Source: a virus
Virus record (IMG/VR): IMGVR_UViG_3300033149_005121
Location: 1-34,920 of that record
Length of the DNA: 34,920 bases
Strand: one strand, 5' to 3'
The notes beneath the pieces were generated by a model, which worked only from the letters and a program-made list of their open reading frames with translations, searched no databases and was not told where the DNA came from. The translations under genes were made by a program, and so were the position numbers. Below are positions 1 through 6,824 of the stretch, one piece after another. Position 1 is the first letter of the stretch; every line of letters begins with the position of its first letter.

Positions 1-114
1 CCCTCCACAACCTCAGCATGGCTACAGGCATACCCAAGAACCTTCTAATCGGGGCCCAGGCGGGGACAATCGCGGGCAGCGAGACCAACCTACGGAGCTA
101 CGAGAAGCTGATCT
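1..114. repeat. Left copy of 114-bp terminal direct repeat
   Basis: These 114 bases are identical to positions 34807-34920. The repeat lies inside the portal gene, and the reading frame continues unbroken when the two ends are joined. The simplest explanation is a circular assembly with an unresolved overlap, giving a unit length of 34,806 bp. A true short terminal repeat cutting through a portal gene is much less likely. Confidence 0.95.
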
Positions 115-431
115 CAGGGGAGCAAAAGGCCATCGAGCCCTTTGTCCGAGAGCTAATAGACATCCTGATCAACATCGGCCAAATAGATGTGGACCCCTCA
201 GTCCAATACAAGATCGTCTGGAACCCCACCTTTGAGCCAAGCCCCGAGGAGGCCGCCAGAACCACACTCCTCCAGGAAAACGCCTACTCCAAGATGCTGG
301 ACTACATGACGATAAACGAGGTGCGCGACTTGAAGGGCTTGGAGCCCGTGGAGGGCGGCGACATCATACCAGGGCTCCTAAAACTGCTTAAGCCTACTGT
401 GGAAAAGAGGGCTGAGGCTGATCACCAGTGA
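3..431 (+). CDS. Portal protein, C-terminal part (continues from 33801-34806)
   Basis: This is the last 142 codons of the portal gene; the rest lies at the right end. Joined across the repeat, the gene runs from ATG 33801 to TGA 429-431, 478 residues. The segment GIPKNLLIGAQAGTIAGSE followed by NLRSY resembles the conserved core of DUF1073-type phage portals. The portal forms the dodecameric ring at one capsid vertex through which terminase pumps DNA and to which the neck attaches. The stop codon overlaps a possible GTG start of the next gene (GTGA). An ATG at 18 is internal and is not the start. Confidence 0.85.
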   Translation, partial: LHNLSMATGIPKNLLIGAQAGTIAGSETNLRSYEKLISGEQKAIEPFVRELIDILINIGQIDVDPSVQYKIVWNPTFEPSPEEAARTTLLQENAYSKMLDYMTINEVRDLKGLEPVEGGDIIPGLLKLLKPTVEKRAEADHQ

Positions 432-709
432 AGCCAAACCTGGAGAACAAAAGCCTAAATAAAGGTTTAAAAAATAGTAAAACCATGGATGATGGTGAGA
501 GTGGAATCATCCCAAATCCACAAGTCGCGGCGCTGCCTCGAAGCGAGTTCGAGAGGTATGCGAAACAACAGGAAAAAATATGTGCAGCATATCGGGACCA
601 CATGAAGGACCTGATAGAACAAATCCGAGACGAGATTAAAAACACTATTTATATAACTACTGCCTTAATAGGAATATTGATCACAGTCTTGAGGCTGTTG
701 GGTGTATGA
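428..709 (+). CDS. Small protein with C-terminal membrane helix
   Basis: The product has up to 93 residues. The last ~22 (ITTALIGILITVLRLLGV and flanks) form one hydrophobic segment. Before it lies a charged helix-forming stretch (KQQEKICAAYRDHMKDLIEQIRDEIK) that could be a coiled coil. The start is uncertain: GTG at 428 overlaps the portal stop, while ATG at 485 follows a TTTAAAAAA tract and would give 74 residues. The stop overlaps the next ATG (ATGA). I recognise no family. Its place between portal and protease is unusual for a membrane protein; it could be a coiled-coil morphogenesis factor or an expressed membrane anchor. Confidence 0.65.
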   Translation: MKPNLENKSLNKGLKNSKTMDDGESGIIPNPQVAALPRSEFERYAKQQEKICAAYRDHMKDLIEQIRDEIKNTIYITTALIGILITVLRLLGV

Positions 710-2307
710 GGAAAAGAGCATTTGATCAGATTCAACTGGAGGGCAAGCCAGAGCAACTCACCCACCCCCTCTGGGGGAAAGTGTTGGTTTTCCGAGACGT
801 GGTTATTGCCCGTGAGATGGTCCAAGAGTATTTAGACGGGAGGGCCTGGAAGCCCGCGGAAGAGTTGGAGAAGGCCGCGCCCTTCGCGGGGCCCAGATGG
901 GCAATATCTGGGAGGCACCCCGAGACAGGTCTCCTCATGGACCTTGATGATATTCACGGCCTGATCGACAACCCACGGTTTGTTAAAAACCTTAGAGACC
1001 ATGGGAGGACTGAGCGCCAAAACAACAGAGGCATCATGGTGGACCTCTATGTTTTCAAAGACAGAGTTAGTCCCAACATTTTAAACGAGATTCTACGCGG
1101 CAAGCGGTTAGACGTCTCAATCGGCTTCACCTACATACCCGAGGAGTCCCCTGGTGTTGTGGAGGATGGCCCGCTGAAGGGCGAAACATACGACTACATT
1201 CAGCGGGATATATTCATAGACCACTTGGCCTTCGGAATACCCCAAGGCAGGTGCCCCATGCCCTATTGTGGGATTGGCGCCGACAGTGTACCAAGCACCA
1301 CTGAGAACGCCCAGAGCATCCTAAACAGCATCGTTAGGCGATTCCCAACACCAGAGCTAACCTTGGTGGAGCTAAACGCCAAGATCGACCAAAAGAAAAC
1401 CGAGCTAGAGGCAATCCATGAGGCCCTGAAAACCGACCAGGTAGCCGCCTTGGAGCCAGTGTGGTTCGAGGCTTACTCCAATCTTGTCGCGCTCAGGGAG
1501 GCAAAGCTACTGTATTTGGCCGAGAAGGCCGTGGAGCAAAGCAAGTACGGCCCAGACGCCGAGGAAAAGGCCCTCGAATACTACAACCTTGCGGATGATG
1601 TCTGGACAAACCTAAGTCCAGAGTTGAGACAAGTCCTGCTTAAACGGGTGCCTGGACTAGACGAGCCCTCCATCGAGAGGGCTAGAGCCATATTCTACTC
1701 CTATTTAGAGCCCCAGAACGACCAAGTGAAGGCAGCCGTGGAGCTAGCCCTGGTTGGAATCGAGGAGGGGAAGCCAGTGTTGGCAAACGATGTGTATCGG
1801 AAATTCACGATGGCTGGGCTCTGCTGGACCTGCCTGGACAAAACTGAGGGAGACTACTCGAAGGCCCCCGAGGACACCCCGTGGGACTTTGACCCAGCCG
1901 ACTACACCCCCGAGCAATTAAGCTACGCCTCAGCCTATGTGGAGATAGACGGGGAGGTCCATGAGTATGGTTACACTGGTGAGGGGCTAACCAAGGATGC
2001 TTGCCACCTTCCCCACCATGAGCCTGGAGACGGCAGAAGCCATGGCGGCCGCCTTGTGTGGAGAGGAGTCGCCGCGGCTGGAGCCGCCATCATGGGGGCT
2101 AGAGGAGCAAAGATCACAGGGAAAGCCGCGGAGGTAGCTAAAGCCCACCTGGAGAAGCATTACAGGGAGTTTGAAAAGACTCCCCCATGGGAAGAGGAGG
2201 AGGGTGAAACCGAGGACAGTAAAGAGCCCCTATACATGGTGCTAGCCGAAGGCAGGAGAGAGATGGATAGATACAAGGAAGTCCTCGGACACCTTAAGAA
2301 GCGATAA
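706..2307 (+). CDS. Prohead maturation protease (DUF2213-like) with long C-terminal extension
   Basis: Residues 22-195 match the DUF2213 pattern of phage head maturation proteases of the herpesvirus-assemblin fold. They include KVLVFRDVVIARE, a conserved HPE near 71-73, RLDVSIGFTY (Ser138 the likely nucleophile) and a DHLAFG motif with His173 before GRCP. Such enzymes cleave scaffold and capsid termini during head maturation. Residues about 200-360 are helical and charged. Residues 370-480 form a second domain with CWTCLDK, CHLPHH and a WRGVAAAGAAIMGARG helix, which I have seen in other phage head proteins but cannot name. At 533 residues it is longer than a bare protease, suggesting a built-in scaffold or delivery segment. 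ATG 706 overlaps the preceding stop. Confidence 0.8.
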   Translation: MRKRAFDQIQLEGKPEQLTHPLWGKVLVFRDVVIAREMVQEYLDGRAWKPAEELEKAAPFAGPRWAISGRHPETGLLMDLDDIHGLIDNPRFVKNLRDHGRTERQNNRGIMVDLYVFKDRVSPNILNEILRGKRLDVSIGFTYIPEESPGVVEDGPLKGETYDYIQRDIFIDHLAFGIPQGRCPMPYCGIGADSVPSTTENAQSILNSIVRRFPTPELTLVELNAKIDQKKTELEAIHEALKTDQVAALEPVWFEAYSNLVALREAKLLYLAEKAVEQSKYGPDAEEKALEYYNLADDVWTNLSPELRQVLLKRVPGLDEPSIERARAIFYSYLEPQNDQVKAAVELALVGIEEGKPVLANDVYRKFTMAGLCWTCLDKTEGDYSKAPEDTPWDFDPADYTPEQLSYASAYVEIDGEVHEYGYTGEGLTKDACHLPHHEPGDGRSHGGRLVWRGVAAAGAAIMGARGAKITGKAAEVAKAHLEKHYREFEKTPPWEEEEGETEDSKEPLYMVLAEGRREMDRYKEVLGHLKKR

Positions 2308-2313
2308 TCGAAA

Positions 2314-2324
2314 AATTTTTAAAT
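2314..2324 (+). promoter_or_regulatory. TATA-type promoter before scaffold gene
   Basis: A TTTTTAAATATT tract lies 20-30 bases before ATG 2344, with no GGAGG-like ribosome site in between. This spacing fits a leaderless archaeal transcript starting at or near the start codon, and suggests that scaffold and capsid genes have their own promoter separate from protease read-through. Confidence 0.55.
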
Positions 2325-2343
2325 ATTCCCACTTTTATTTGGA

Positions 2344-2808
2344 ATGTCGCAGGATGCGAACTGGTCGGGGGACCAGTCTAATCTAATTCTCTCGCCGAGG
2401 AGGGGCGAAAAAATACCCAAACCCGAGAGGGGAAAAGAAATAAGCACCAAGAATCAGGATGGGAATCCAACCGCCACAGACGTGGAGATACTGAGAATAA
2501 CCACCGAGAACGAGAAGCTGCGGGAGGAAAACAAGCAACTCAGGGAGCAGCTTGACGAGCTAACCAAACAGCTCAGAGCTGCAAACGACCTCATAGAGAG
2601 CCAGACGAGGGCCCAGCTCATCGCACAGATTCAGTCCCGAAGCGACTACGGGATTGAATACCTCTCCAAAAAGACGGTGGATGAGCTTCGCGAAATCCTC
2701 GCGCACTTCGACCACATCAAGGTTCCAGGCCTCCTAATGGGCAAGGACACCAGTGAAAAGGTACGCCCAACTCTCGCCGACCTATACGGCACCTGGAGGG
2801 TGAGCTAA
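2344..2808 (+). CDS. Capsid scaffold-like coiled-coil protein
   Basis: The protein has 154 residues. The first ~40 are polar and apparently disordered. Residues 45-100 form a long heptad-like coiled coil (ILRITTENEKLREENKQ, then LREQLDELTKQLRAANDL), followed by a compact helical tail containing TVDELREILAHFDHIKVPG. Position between protease and capsid gene, length and coiled coil are typical of head scaffolds, which are consumed by the protease. I see no specific sequence signature, so the call rests on architecture and context. It overlaps nothing and sits one base before the next gene, which has a GGAGGGTGAG ribosome site inside this gene's end. Confidence 0.6.
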   Translation: MSQDANWSGDQSNLILSPRRGEKIPKPERGKEISTKNQDGNPTATDVEILRITTENEKLREENKQLREQLDELTKQLRAANDLIESQTRAQLIAQIQSRSDYGIEYLSKKTVDELREILAHFDHIKVPGLLMGKDTSEKVRPTLADLYGTWRVS

Positions 2809-2809
2809 G

Positions 2810-3277
2810 ATGGGTCAGTGGCCAGTTGCAAGCAGCCAAAGCATTTTGGTTGCAGGCGTACCCCTAGAGATGGAGTTTGAGGCCGCTGGGGACATATACC
2901 CAGGGGACCTCGTAGAGTTTGACACCTCCGACTGCCCGAGGATCAAGGCTGCCACCGCCGACAGTAATGGCGTGATCGGCGTAGCCGACATATCCATGGG
3001 CAGCTACACGGGGAGAGGCGCCAAGCGGACCGTGAATTACGAGGCAGGGGACCAGGTGAAGGTGATCAGTGGGGATATTCTGGTGATGCTACGGTTGGCG
3101 GCAAGTAATGCTATCACCTGTGGGGACCACCTCCAGCCAGCTGAGTCTGGGGAGGTGAAGCCCTTTGTGTGTGGTACGGATAACGATTGCCAGCTAGTAG
3201 CCCAGGCTCTAGAGTCCAAGGCTGAGGACACAACCCAGATGCAGTGGATTCTCGCCAAGTGGTTGAAGGGAGGTTAG
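2810..3277 (+). CDS. Head decoration/cement-like beta protein
   Basis: The protein has 155 residues and is almost all predicted beta strand. The signature elements are an early GDIYPGDLVEFDTSD, a GVIGVADIS strand, YEAGDQVKVISGDILVML, GDHLQPAESGEVK and a QLVAQALESK strand near the end. This GD-repeat layout is the one seen in DUF2190-like capsid decoration proteins, which bind the outside of HK97-type shells and stabilise them. It lies directly before the capsid gene. A good ribosome site (GGAGGGTGAG) precedes ATG 2810. The N-terminal half of the protein at 28725 has a comparable strand pattern. Confidence 0.65.
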   Translation: MGQWPVASSQSILVAGVPLEMEFEAAGDIYPGDLVEFDTSDCPRIKAATADSNGVIGVADISMGSYTGRGAKRTVNYEAGDQVKVISGDILVMLRLAASNAITCGDHLQPAESGEVKPFVCGTDNDCQLVAQALESKAEDTTQMQWILAKWLKGG

Positions 3278-3280
3278 TAG

Positions 3281-4183
3281 ATGCAGCCTTTAAGTTACAC
3301 GGGTGATGCCTTCGCAAGAGACGAGGGCATACTCACCCAGGAAGAGGTGCTCTATATTGAGTCCCAGATAATCCAGGCGATCAAGCCCCAGCTTGTCGCC
3401 AGGAAACTCTTTAGGACCAGACCACTCGACAACGCTGGGCGGATGTGGATCAAGAAATACACCCAGACCGAGATGAGTGAGGCCGCCATCAGTATGTATG
3501 GCGACAGCCAAGCTGATGACCTCATACTCTTCGAGGCAGGCGATGTCCTCCCGATACCAGTTATCAGCAAGACCTTCAAGCTACGCTGGAGGGACAACCT
3601 AGCCAGCAGGAATGTTGGACAGCCCCTAGATGTCCAATACCCCTTGGAGGCCGCATGGCAAGTCGGCAAAGTCGAGGACAAGTTATGCCTAACTGGGGAA
3701 TACACTGGGTGGGATGCTATGGGCATCGAGGGCCTTGCAACCGCGACTGGGAGACAGACCCAGGCCTCCGCTGGGGCATGGCCCGCAAACGCAATCACAG
3801 ACATACGGAACGCCAGGGCCCTCCTAAAGAACGTGGGCATCACAGGCGACCAGCCCTTTGTGCTGGTTGTGACTCCCACGTTTAGGGAGAGGCTTACCAG
3901 CCCACTCGCCAACACTGAGATCACCTACGAGATGTTCCTGATAAACAACAGGATCATCGACGGCATCGTGGAGAGCCCGTATCTCTACGCCGCTGATGGT
4001 GGACAAGACTCCGCCATACTGACTGTCCCAGACCCCATGAACTTTGAACTCATCGAGGCCATGCCTCTACGAGTCGGTTGGTGGGAGTATAAGGACGGGA
4101 ATATGTACGGCAGAGTCCGTGAGTGTGTGGTTCCCATGATAAAGAGACCTACGACCATCGTGGAGATCACTGATCTAACGTAG
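3281..4183 (+). CDS. Major capsid protein, HK97 fold, encapsulin-like
   Basis: The protein has 300 residues, with an N-arm containing AFARDEGILTQEEVLYIESQ, then LVARKLF, a strand with IPVISKTFKLRWRD, and a long helix from LDVQYPLEAAWQVGKVEDKL into the GIEGLATATG element. Those features, especially FKLRWRD and GIEGL, recall encapsulin/linocin-type HK97-fold shells and their viral relatives. The C-terminal half has the P-domain sheets ending in RECVVPMIKRPTTIVEI. It assembles the icosahedral head. GGGAGG at about 3268 sits eight bases before ATG 3281. The gene closes the head operon; a T-run with a small hairpin follows. Confidence 0.82.
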   Translation: MQPLSYTGDAFARDEGILTQEEVLYIESQIIQAIKPQLVARKLFRTRPLDNAGRMWIKKYTQTEMSEAAISMYGDSQADDLILFEAGDVLPIPVISKTFKLRWRDNLASRNVGQPLDVQYPLEAAWQVGKVEDKLCLTGEYTGWDAMGIEGLATATGRQTQASAGAWPANAITDIRNARALLKNVGITGDQPFVLVVTPTFRERLTSPLANTEITYEMFLINNRIIDGIVESPYLYAADGGQDSAILTVPDPMNFELIEAMPLRVGWWEYKDGNMYGRVRECVVPMIKRPTTIVEITDLT

Positions 4184-4211
4184 GCGTAGGGCCTCAACTC
4201 TTTCCCAAACC

Positions 4212-4236
4212 TTTTTTTTAAAACTCATGAGAGTTT
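4212..4236 (+). terminator. T-run plus small hairpin after capsid gene
   Basis: Eight T residues (4212-4219) are followed by a six-base inverted repeat AAACTC/GAGTTT with an ATGA loop (4221-4236). Archaeal terminators are mainly T-tracts, so the run alone may end the head transcript. The hairpin lies after the T-run, unlike a bacterial intrinsic terminator. Confidence 0.5.
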
Positions 4237-4250
4237 AGCAGAGTAAAACA

Positions 4251-4260
4251 TAATATTTAT
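4251..4260 (+). promoter_or_regulatory. TATA-type promoter before surface-protein genes
   Basis: TAATATTTAT lies about 30 bases before ATG 4286, downstream of the capsid-gene T-run. It probably starts the 4286-5361 transcript. The evidence is spacing and base composition only. Confidence 0.4.
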
Positions 4261-4285
4261 GAAATAAACTAGCGGTGTTTAAACC

Positions 4286-4657
4286 ATGAGTACGTTTTCC
4301 GAGAATGTGCCTAGACCTGGATATGAGTACGAGACGGTCCAAGACGGCGTAGCCCTCACGGTCTCAGGAGGCGCCACACCCTCCAATACAAGTGGAGCCA
4401 AACAGGTGAAAATGTCGGATTCAATCTTAATCCAGATTGAAAACGGAGACAGCACAGACCTACTTGTCGAGGTGTTTGCAAGCGTGGATGGGAGCAACTT
4501 CGACACAGTTGCATACGCCTCCACAAGCCTCGGGGCAAGCGAAACCAAATCCCTTGCCGTGACCCCTGGACCCCACAGCATCAAAATCAAAGTCACAAAC
4601 CGAGATAACTCAAACGCCACAGTCGTAACAACCAGACTAGGTAGAAGATACAGATGA
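4286..4657 (+). CDS. Small beta-sandwich virion surface protein (putative)
   Basis: The protein has 123 residues with alternating short strands and polar loops. The N-terminal half is rich in Gly, Ser and Thr; the middle reads ILIQIENGDSTDLLVEVFASVDGSNFDTV, and the end is basic (TRLGRRYR). This is the look of a small immunoglobulin-like or fibronectin-like head or tail ornament. I cannot assign a family. Its stop overlaps the next ATG (ATGA at 4654), so it is translated with the LamG gene, suggesting the two form one surface structure. Confidence 0.6.
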   Translation: MSTFSENVPRPGYEYETVQDGVALTVSGGATPSNTSGAKQVKMSDSILIQIENGDSTDLLVEVFASVDGSNFDTVAYASTSLGASETKSLAVTPGPHSIKIKVTNRDNSNATVVTTRLGRRYR

Positions 4658-5361
4658 GGCTTCCAACCACACTCCAAAGACCCATTAGGCTCCCACTAAC
4701 CAGACCCCTCCCCCACATGGCCAGGTACTTCCCGCTTGACGAGGTAACACAGATAAAACAGGACTACCAGCTTGACGTGATGGGAGGGGTTGAGGGGGTT
4801 TTCTCAGCCCAAGAAGCCGTGGGCAGGATAGCCGAAGCCCTCAACTTTAATGGCTCCTCACACTACTTAAACCTGGAATACTCACGTGATGTCGAGGCTA
4901 CAGAGGCCCTCACAATAGCCTTTTTCCTGAAGGCAGCAGCGGGCTCAACTGGTGTAATCCTTGGGGTGGGTAATGTTTTTCCCGATACGAGTTGGAACCG
5001 CATCCAATTCAACTATTCAACCCCCAATTTAAGGCTCTACGTCAAGGATGATGCGGGGAATGTGAGGCAACACACCACCACAGCCACGGTTTTAGACTCG
5101 GCTTGGCACAGCATCGTGGGAGTGATCTCACCAGTCGATAATGTCGTGAAAGTCTTTGTGGATGCTAGCCTAGACGGACAAGCCTCGGGTGCCCTCGGCA
5201 AAATTACTCTTGACGGTAATAAATTCCACGCTGGGTGCCTCTATAACGATGGATCACGGGGCGACTACGCGCCAGGGACCCTTGACGAGATAATATTCGC
5301 CGAGGAGGCTTGGACTAAAAACCAGGTGATAGACTACCATAACGGCGTCTTTATCCGTTAA
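4654..5361 (+). CDS. LamG/concanavalin-like lectin-domain protein
   Basis: The protein has 235 residues. After a short basic, proline-rich leader (residues 1-25), residues 30-235 form a LamG-type jelly roll with ALNFNGSSHYLNL, LTIAFFLKAA, WNRIQFNYS, LRLYVKDDAGNV, SAWHSIVGVI and a final LDEIIFAEEAWT. The fold usually binds carbohydrate or protein, so the likely role is a virion-surface adhesin on head or tail. The same domain, with close matches such as RIQFN, RLYV and WHSI, is embedded in the tail hub at 17638, indicating duplication within this genome. No active-site residues are expected. Confidence 0.8.
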   Translation: MRLPTTLQRPIRLPLTRPLPHMARYFPLDEVTQIKQDYQLDVMGGVEGVFSAQEAVGRIAEALNFNGSSHYLNLEYSRDVEATEALTIAFFLKAAAGSTGVILGVGNVFPDTSWNRIQFNYSTPNLRLYVKDDAGNVRQHTTTATVLDSAWHSIVGVISPVDNVVKVFVDASLDGQASGALGKITLDGNKFHAGCLYNDGSRGDYAPGTLDEIIFAEEAWTKNQVIDYHNGVFIR

Positions 5362-5366
5362 ATTTA

Positions 5367-5386
5367 TATATCCAACATAGGATATA
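5367..5386 (+). promoter_or_regulatory. Palindromic TATA promoter element, copy 1
   Basis: TATATCC and GGATATA arms are separated by six bases. The left arm is part of a TTTATATATCC TATA box. The same arrangement recurs at 5526, 26149, 27357 and 30657, where a gene start follows 25-36 bases after the left arm. Here no start codon follows. Confidence 0.55.
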
Positions 5387-5525
5387 ACTCCTGGAAGCCT
5401 CCACCTGAAAAGGCTTCTATCACGCTTCCTCGAAAAAAAGAGAAAACCCCACCGAGGAACGCACTGAGGGGGGTGGGCCCCCACCCCCCACCCCCCTCCC
5501 CCATGAAGGCTTCTAAAAAACTTAA

Positions 5526-5543
5526 ATATCCTAAGAGGGATAT
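5526..5543 (+). promoter_or_regulatory. Palindromic TATA promoter element, copy 2
   Basis: ATATCC and GGATAT arms are separated by six bases, within TTAAATATCC. The left arm begins 25 bases before ATG 5551, which fits a leaderless start. This is the main reason for choosing 5551 rather than the longer upstream reading frame. Confidence 0.6.
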
Positions 5544-5550
5544 ACAAACC

Positions 5551-6201
5551 ATGGTCTCTAAATGCCTAATGGTTTTCAAGGGCGGCAAAAACGCACCTGC
5601 AAACTATGTCGTGGGAGTAGTCTATAACCTACCATGTAGGCATCTCAACTACCCGTGGTTTACCCCTCTCCCAGAGGGCGTAGAGGTAAAGGAGGGCGAC
5701 TACGTGGGGGTGAGACAAGAGGAACCCGAGGAGAACCCACCCCAGAGGCGCCTCCCGAGAAAACGCTTCTCAAACCTGGTTAAAACCAGGAGCACAGAAT
5801 ACAAGGAGGAGGGGCGCCTATTCAAAATGCGCTTCCAGAGGGTGAAAGACGGCCACCCCATAAAGGGCGCGCCAGCCAACTATGTGCATGGGGAGATATA
5901 TGAGATGTCTCTCCGACACATGAGCCTACCCTGGTGGGAGCTTGTGGAAAACATCGAACCCCTCCCACTGGAGGATGACAGCATATTTGTAGAGCCAGAG
6001 GCTCTTTCAACAGTTGAACCAATTGAGGAGCCCGACTTCGAGGAATACTCCCAAGAGCCAAGCCAAGACGAGTTTGAGAAACTAAACAAGGCGGCCTTAA
6101 TCGCATATCTTAGGGGGCATGGGGTACGAGCATCCAGACAAATGAGGAAAGCAGAACTCGTAGAGCTAGCCAAGAAAACCCGCGAAAACTTAAACCACTA
6201 A
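5551..6201 (+). CDS. Two-repeat protein with C-terminal HeH/SAP-like domain
   Basis: The protein has 216 residues from ATG 5551. Two copies of a module occur near residues 9-37 and 92-120: each has a basic F-x-x-G start, PANYV-x-G-x-x-Y in the middle and a RH-x-x-x-PW end. An acidic Pro/Glu-rich linker follows. The last ~40 residues (KAALIAYLRGHGVRASRQ, then KAELVELAKK) form a helix-extended-loop-helix or SAP-like fold, common at the ends of phage head-region proteins and often DNA-binding. I do not recognise the repeat module. An upstream extension to 5473 reads through a C-rich tract as MGPHPPPPSP and looks spurious. Confidence 0.7.
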   Translation: MVSKCLMVFKGGKNAPANYVVGVVYNLPCRHLNYPWFTPLPEGVEVKEGDYVGVRQEEPEENPPQRRLPRKRFSNLVKTRSTEYKEEGRLFKMRFQRVKDGHPIKGAPANYVHGEIYEMSLRHMSLPWWELVENIEPLPLEDDSIFVEPEALSTVEPIEEPDFEEYSQEPSQDEFEKLNKAALIAYLRGHGVRASRQMRKAELVELAKKTRENLNH

Positions 6202-6209
6202 AAGTTTTT

Positions 6210-6824
6210 GTGGGGATACCATGGCTCTACGATGATCCTCACTATTCATGGTGCTTGGAGGCTTGCATGGCAAGCATAAAGGCCCAGAAAACCACAAGCG
6301 AAATAGAGGTTATGGAGCCATATAAAACCCCTACACTTAGAAAGCACTATAGAACTTCAAACGAGAAAATTGAATACATAACAAGGTGTTTAAACAATAT
6401 TGTTGAAACAGCTTTAAAAACAGACTGCACACACATATTCTTTGTAGATGCCGATGTTGTCTTACCACTCGATGCACTACAGAAACTAATCCTACTTGAC
6501 GTGGATATTGCAAGCGGAGTCTATCCATCACATCAGGACCCAAGGTATCTTATCGCGGGTAGCAGGGAACACGGCCAATATGAGACCAGCCAACTAGCCA
6601 TGAGAGTAGTCGGGGAGGGTGAGACTGTTTGGGCGGGTAATGGCTGCCTACTGGTGAAGCGGAGGGTATTCCAGGACTACGGCCACTTGCTGGGCCCTCT
6701 ACGGTTTAGATGGGAGGGTGGGGGTCCAAGCTCAGACGTACGGTTTTTCTACGAGGCCCAAAAACGAGGCTTCTCCGCCAGGCTGCATGGCGGGGTGTAT
6801 TGCTCACATCTGAGGAGACCCTAG
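6210..6824 (+). CDS. Glycosyltransferase, GT-A fold
   Basis: The protein has 204 residues. The start region (VFVGIPWLYDD) is the first strand of a GT-A Rossmann-like fold; residues 76-86 (IFFVDADVVLP) supply the DxD metal site (Asp80, Asp82), and VWAGNGCLLVKRRVF is the usual acceptor-side strand. Such enzymes move a sugar from a nucleotide donor to protein, lipid or DNA bases. GTG 6210 is the only usual start nearby, although the strand seems to begin two or three codons earlier, so the N-terminus is uncertain. The gene abuts the next glycosyltransferase without a gap. It is more AT-rich than the capsid genes, suggesting separate acquisition. Confidence 0.72.
   Translation: MGIPWLYDDPHYSWCLEACMASIKAQKTTSEIEVMEPYKTPTLRKHYRTSNEKIEYITRCLNNIVETALKTDCTHIFFVDADVVLPLDALQKLILLDVDIASGVYPSHQDPRYLIAGSREHGQYETSQLAMRVVGEGETVWAGNGCLLVKRRVFQDYGHLLGPLRFRWEGGGPSSDVRFFYEAQKRGFSARLHGGVYCSHLRRP

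Larger units (their letters stand above)
5362..5550 (+). ncRNA. Structured gene-free stretch; possible small RNA or long leader
   Basis: This 189-base gap begins with a strong TATA element (TTTATATATCC, 5363-5373) that would start a transcript near 5392, where there is no useful ORF. The following sequence can fold: GAAGCC/GGCTTC (5394-5399 with 5412-5417), TTCCTCG/CGAGGAA (5426-5432 with 5453-5459) and GGGGTGGG/CCCACCCC (5470-5477 with 5480-5487). A second TATA element at 5522-5529 then serves the gene at 5551. A promoter leading only into hairpins suggests a small noncoding RNA; a transcribed leader is the alternative. No known RNA family is recognised. Confidence 0.35.

Noticed and set aside
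3352-3924. 190-aa minus-strand ORF opposite the capsid gene
   Set aside because: The plus strand encodes a convincing HK97-fold protein; the minus product is Ser/Pro-rich and featureless.
5473-5550. N-terminal extension of the 5551 gene (MGPHPPPPSP...)
   Set aside because: It would translate the C-rich tract and the TATA element; ATG 5551 is at leaderless distance from that element.
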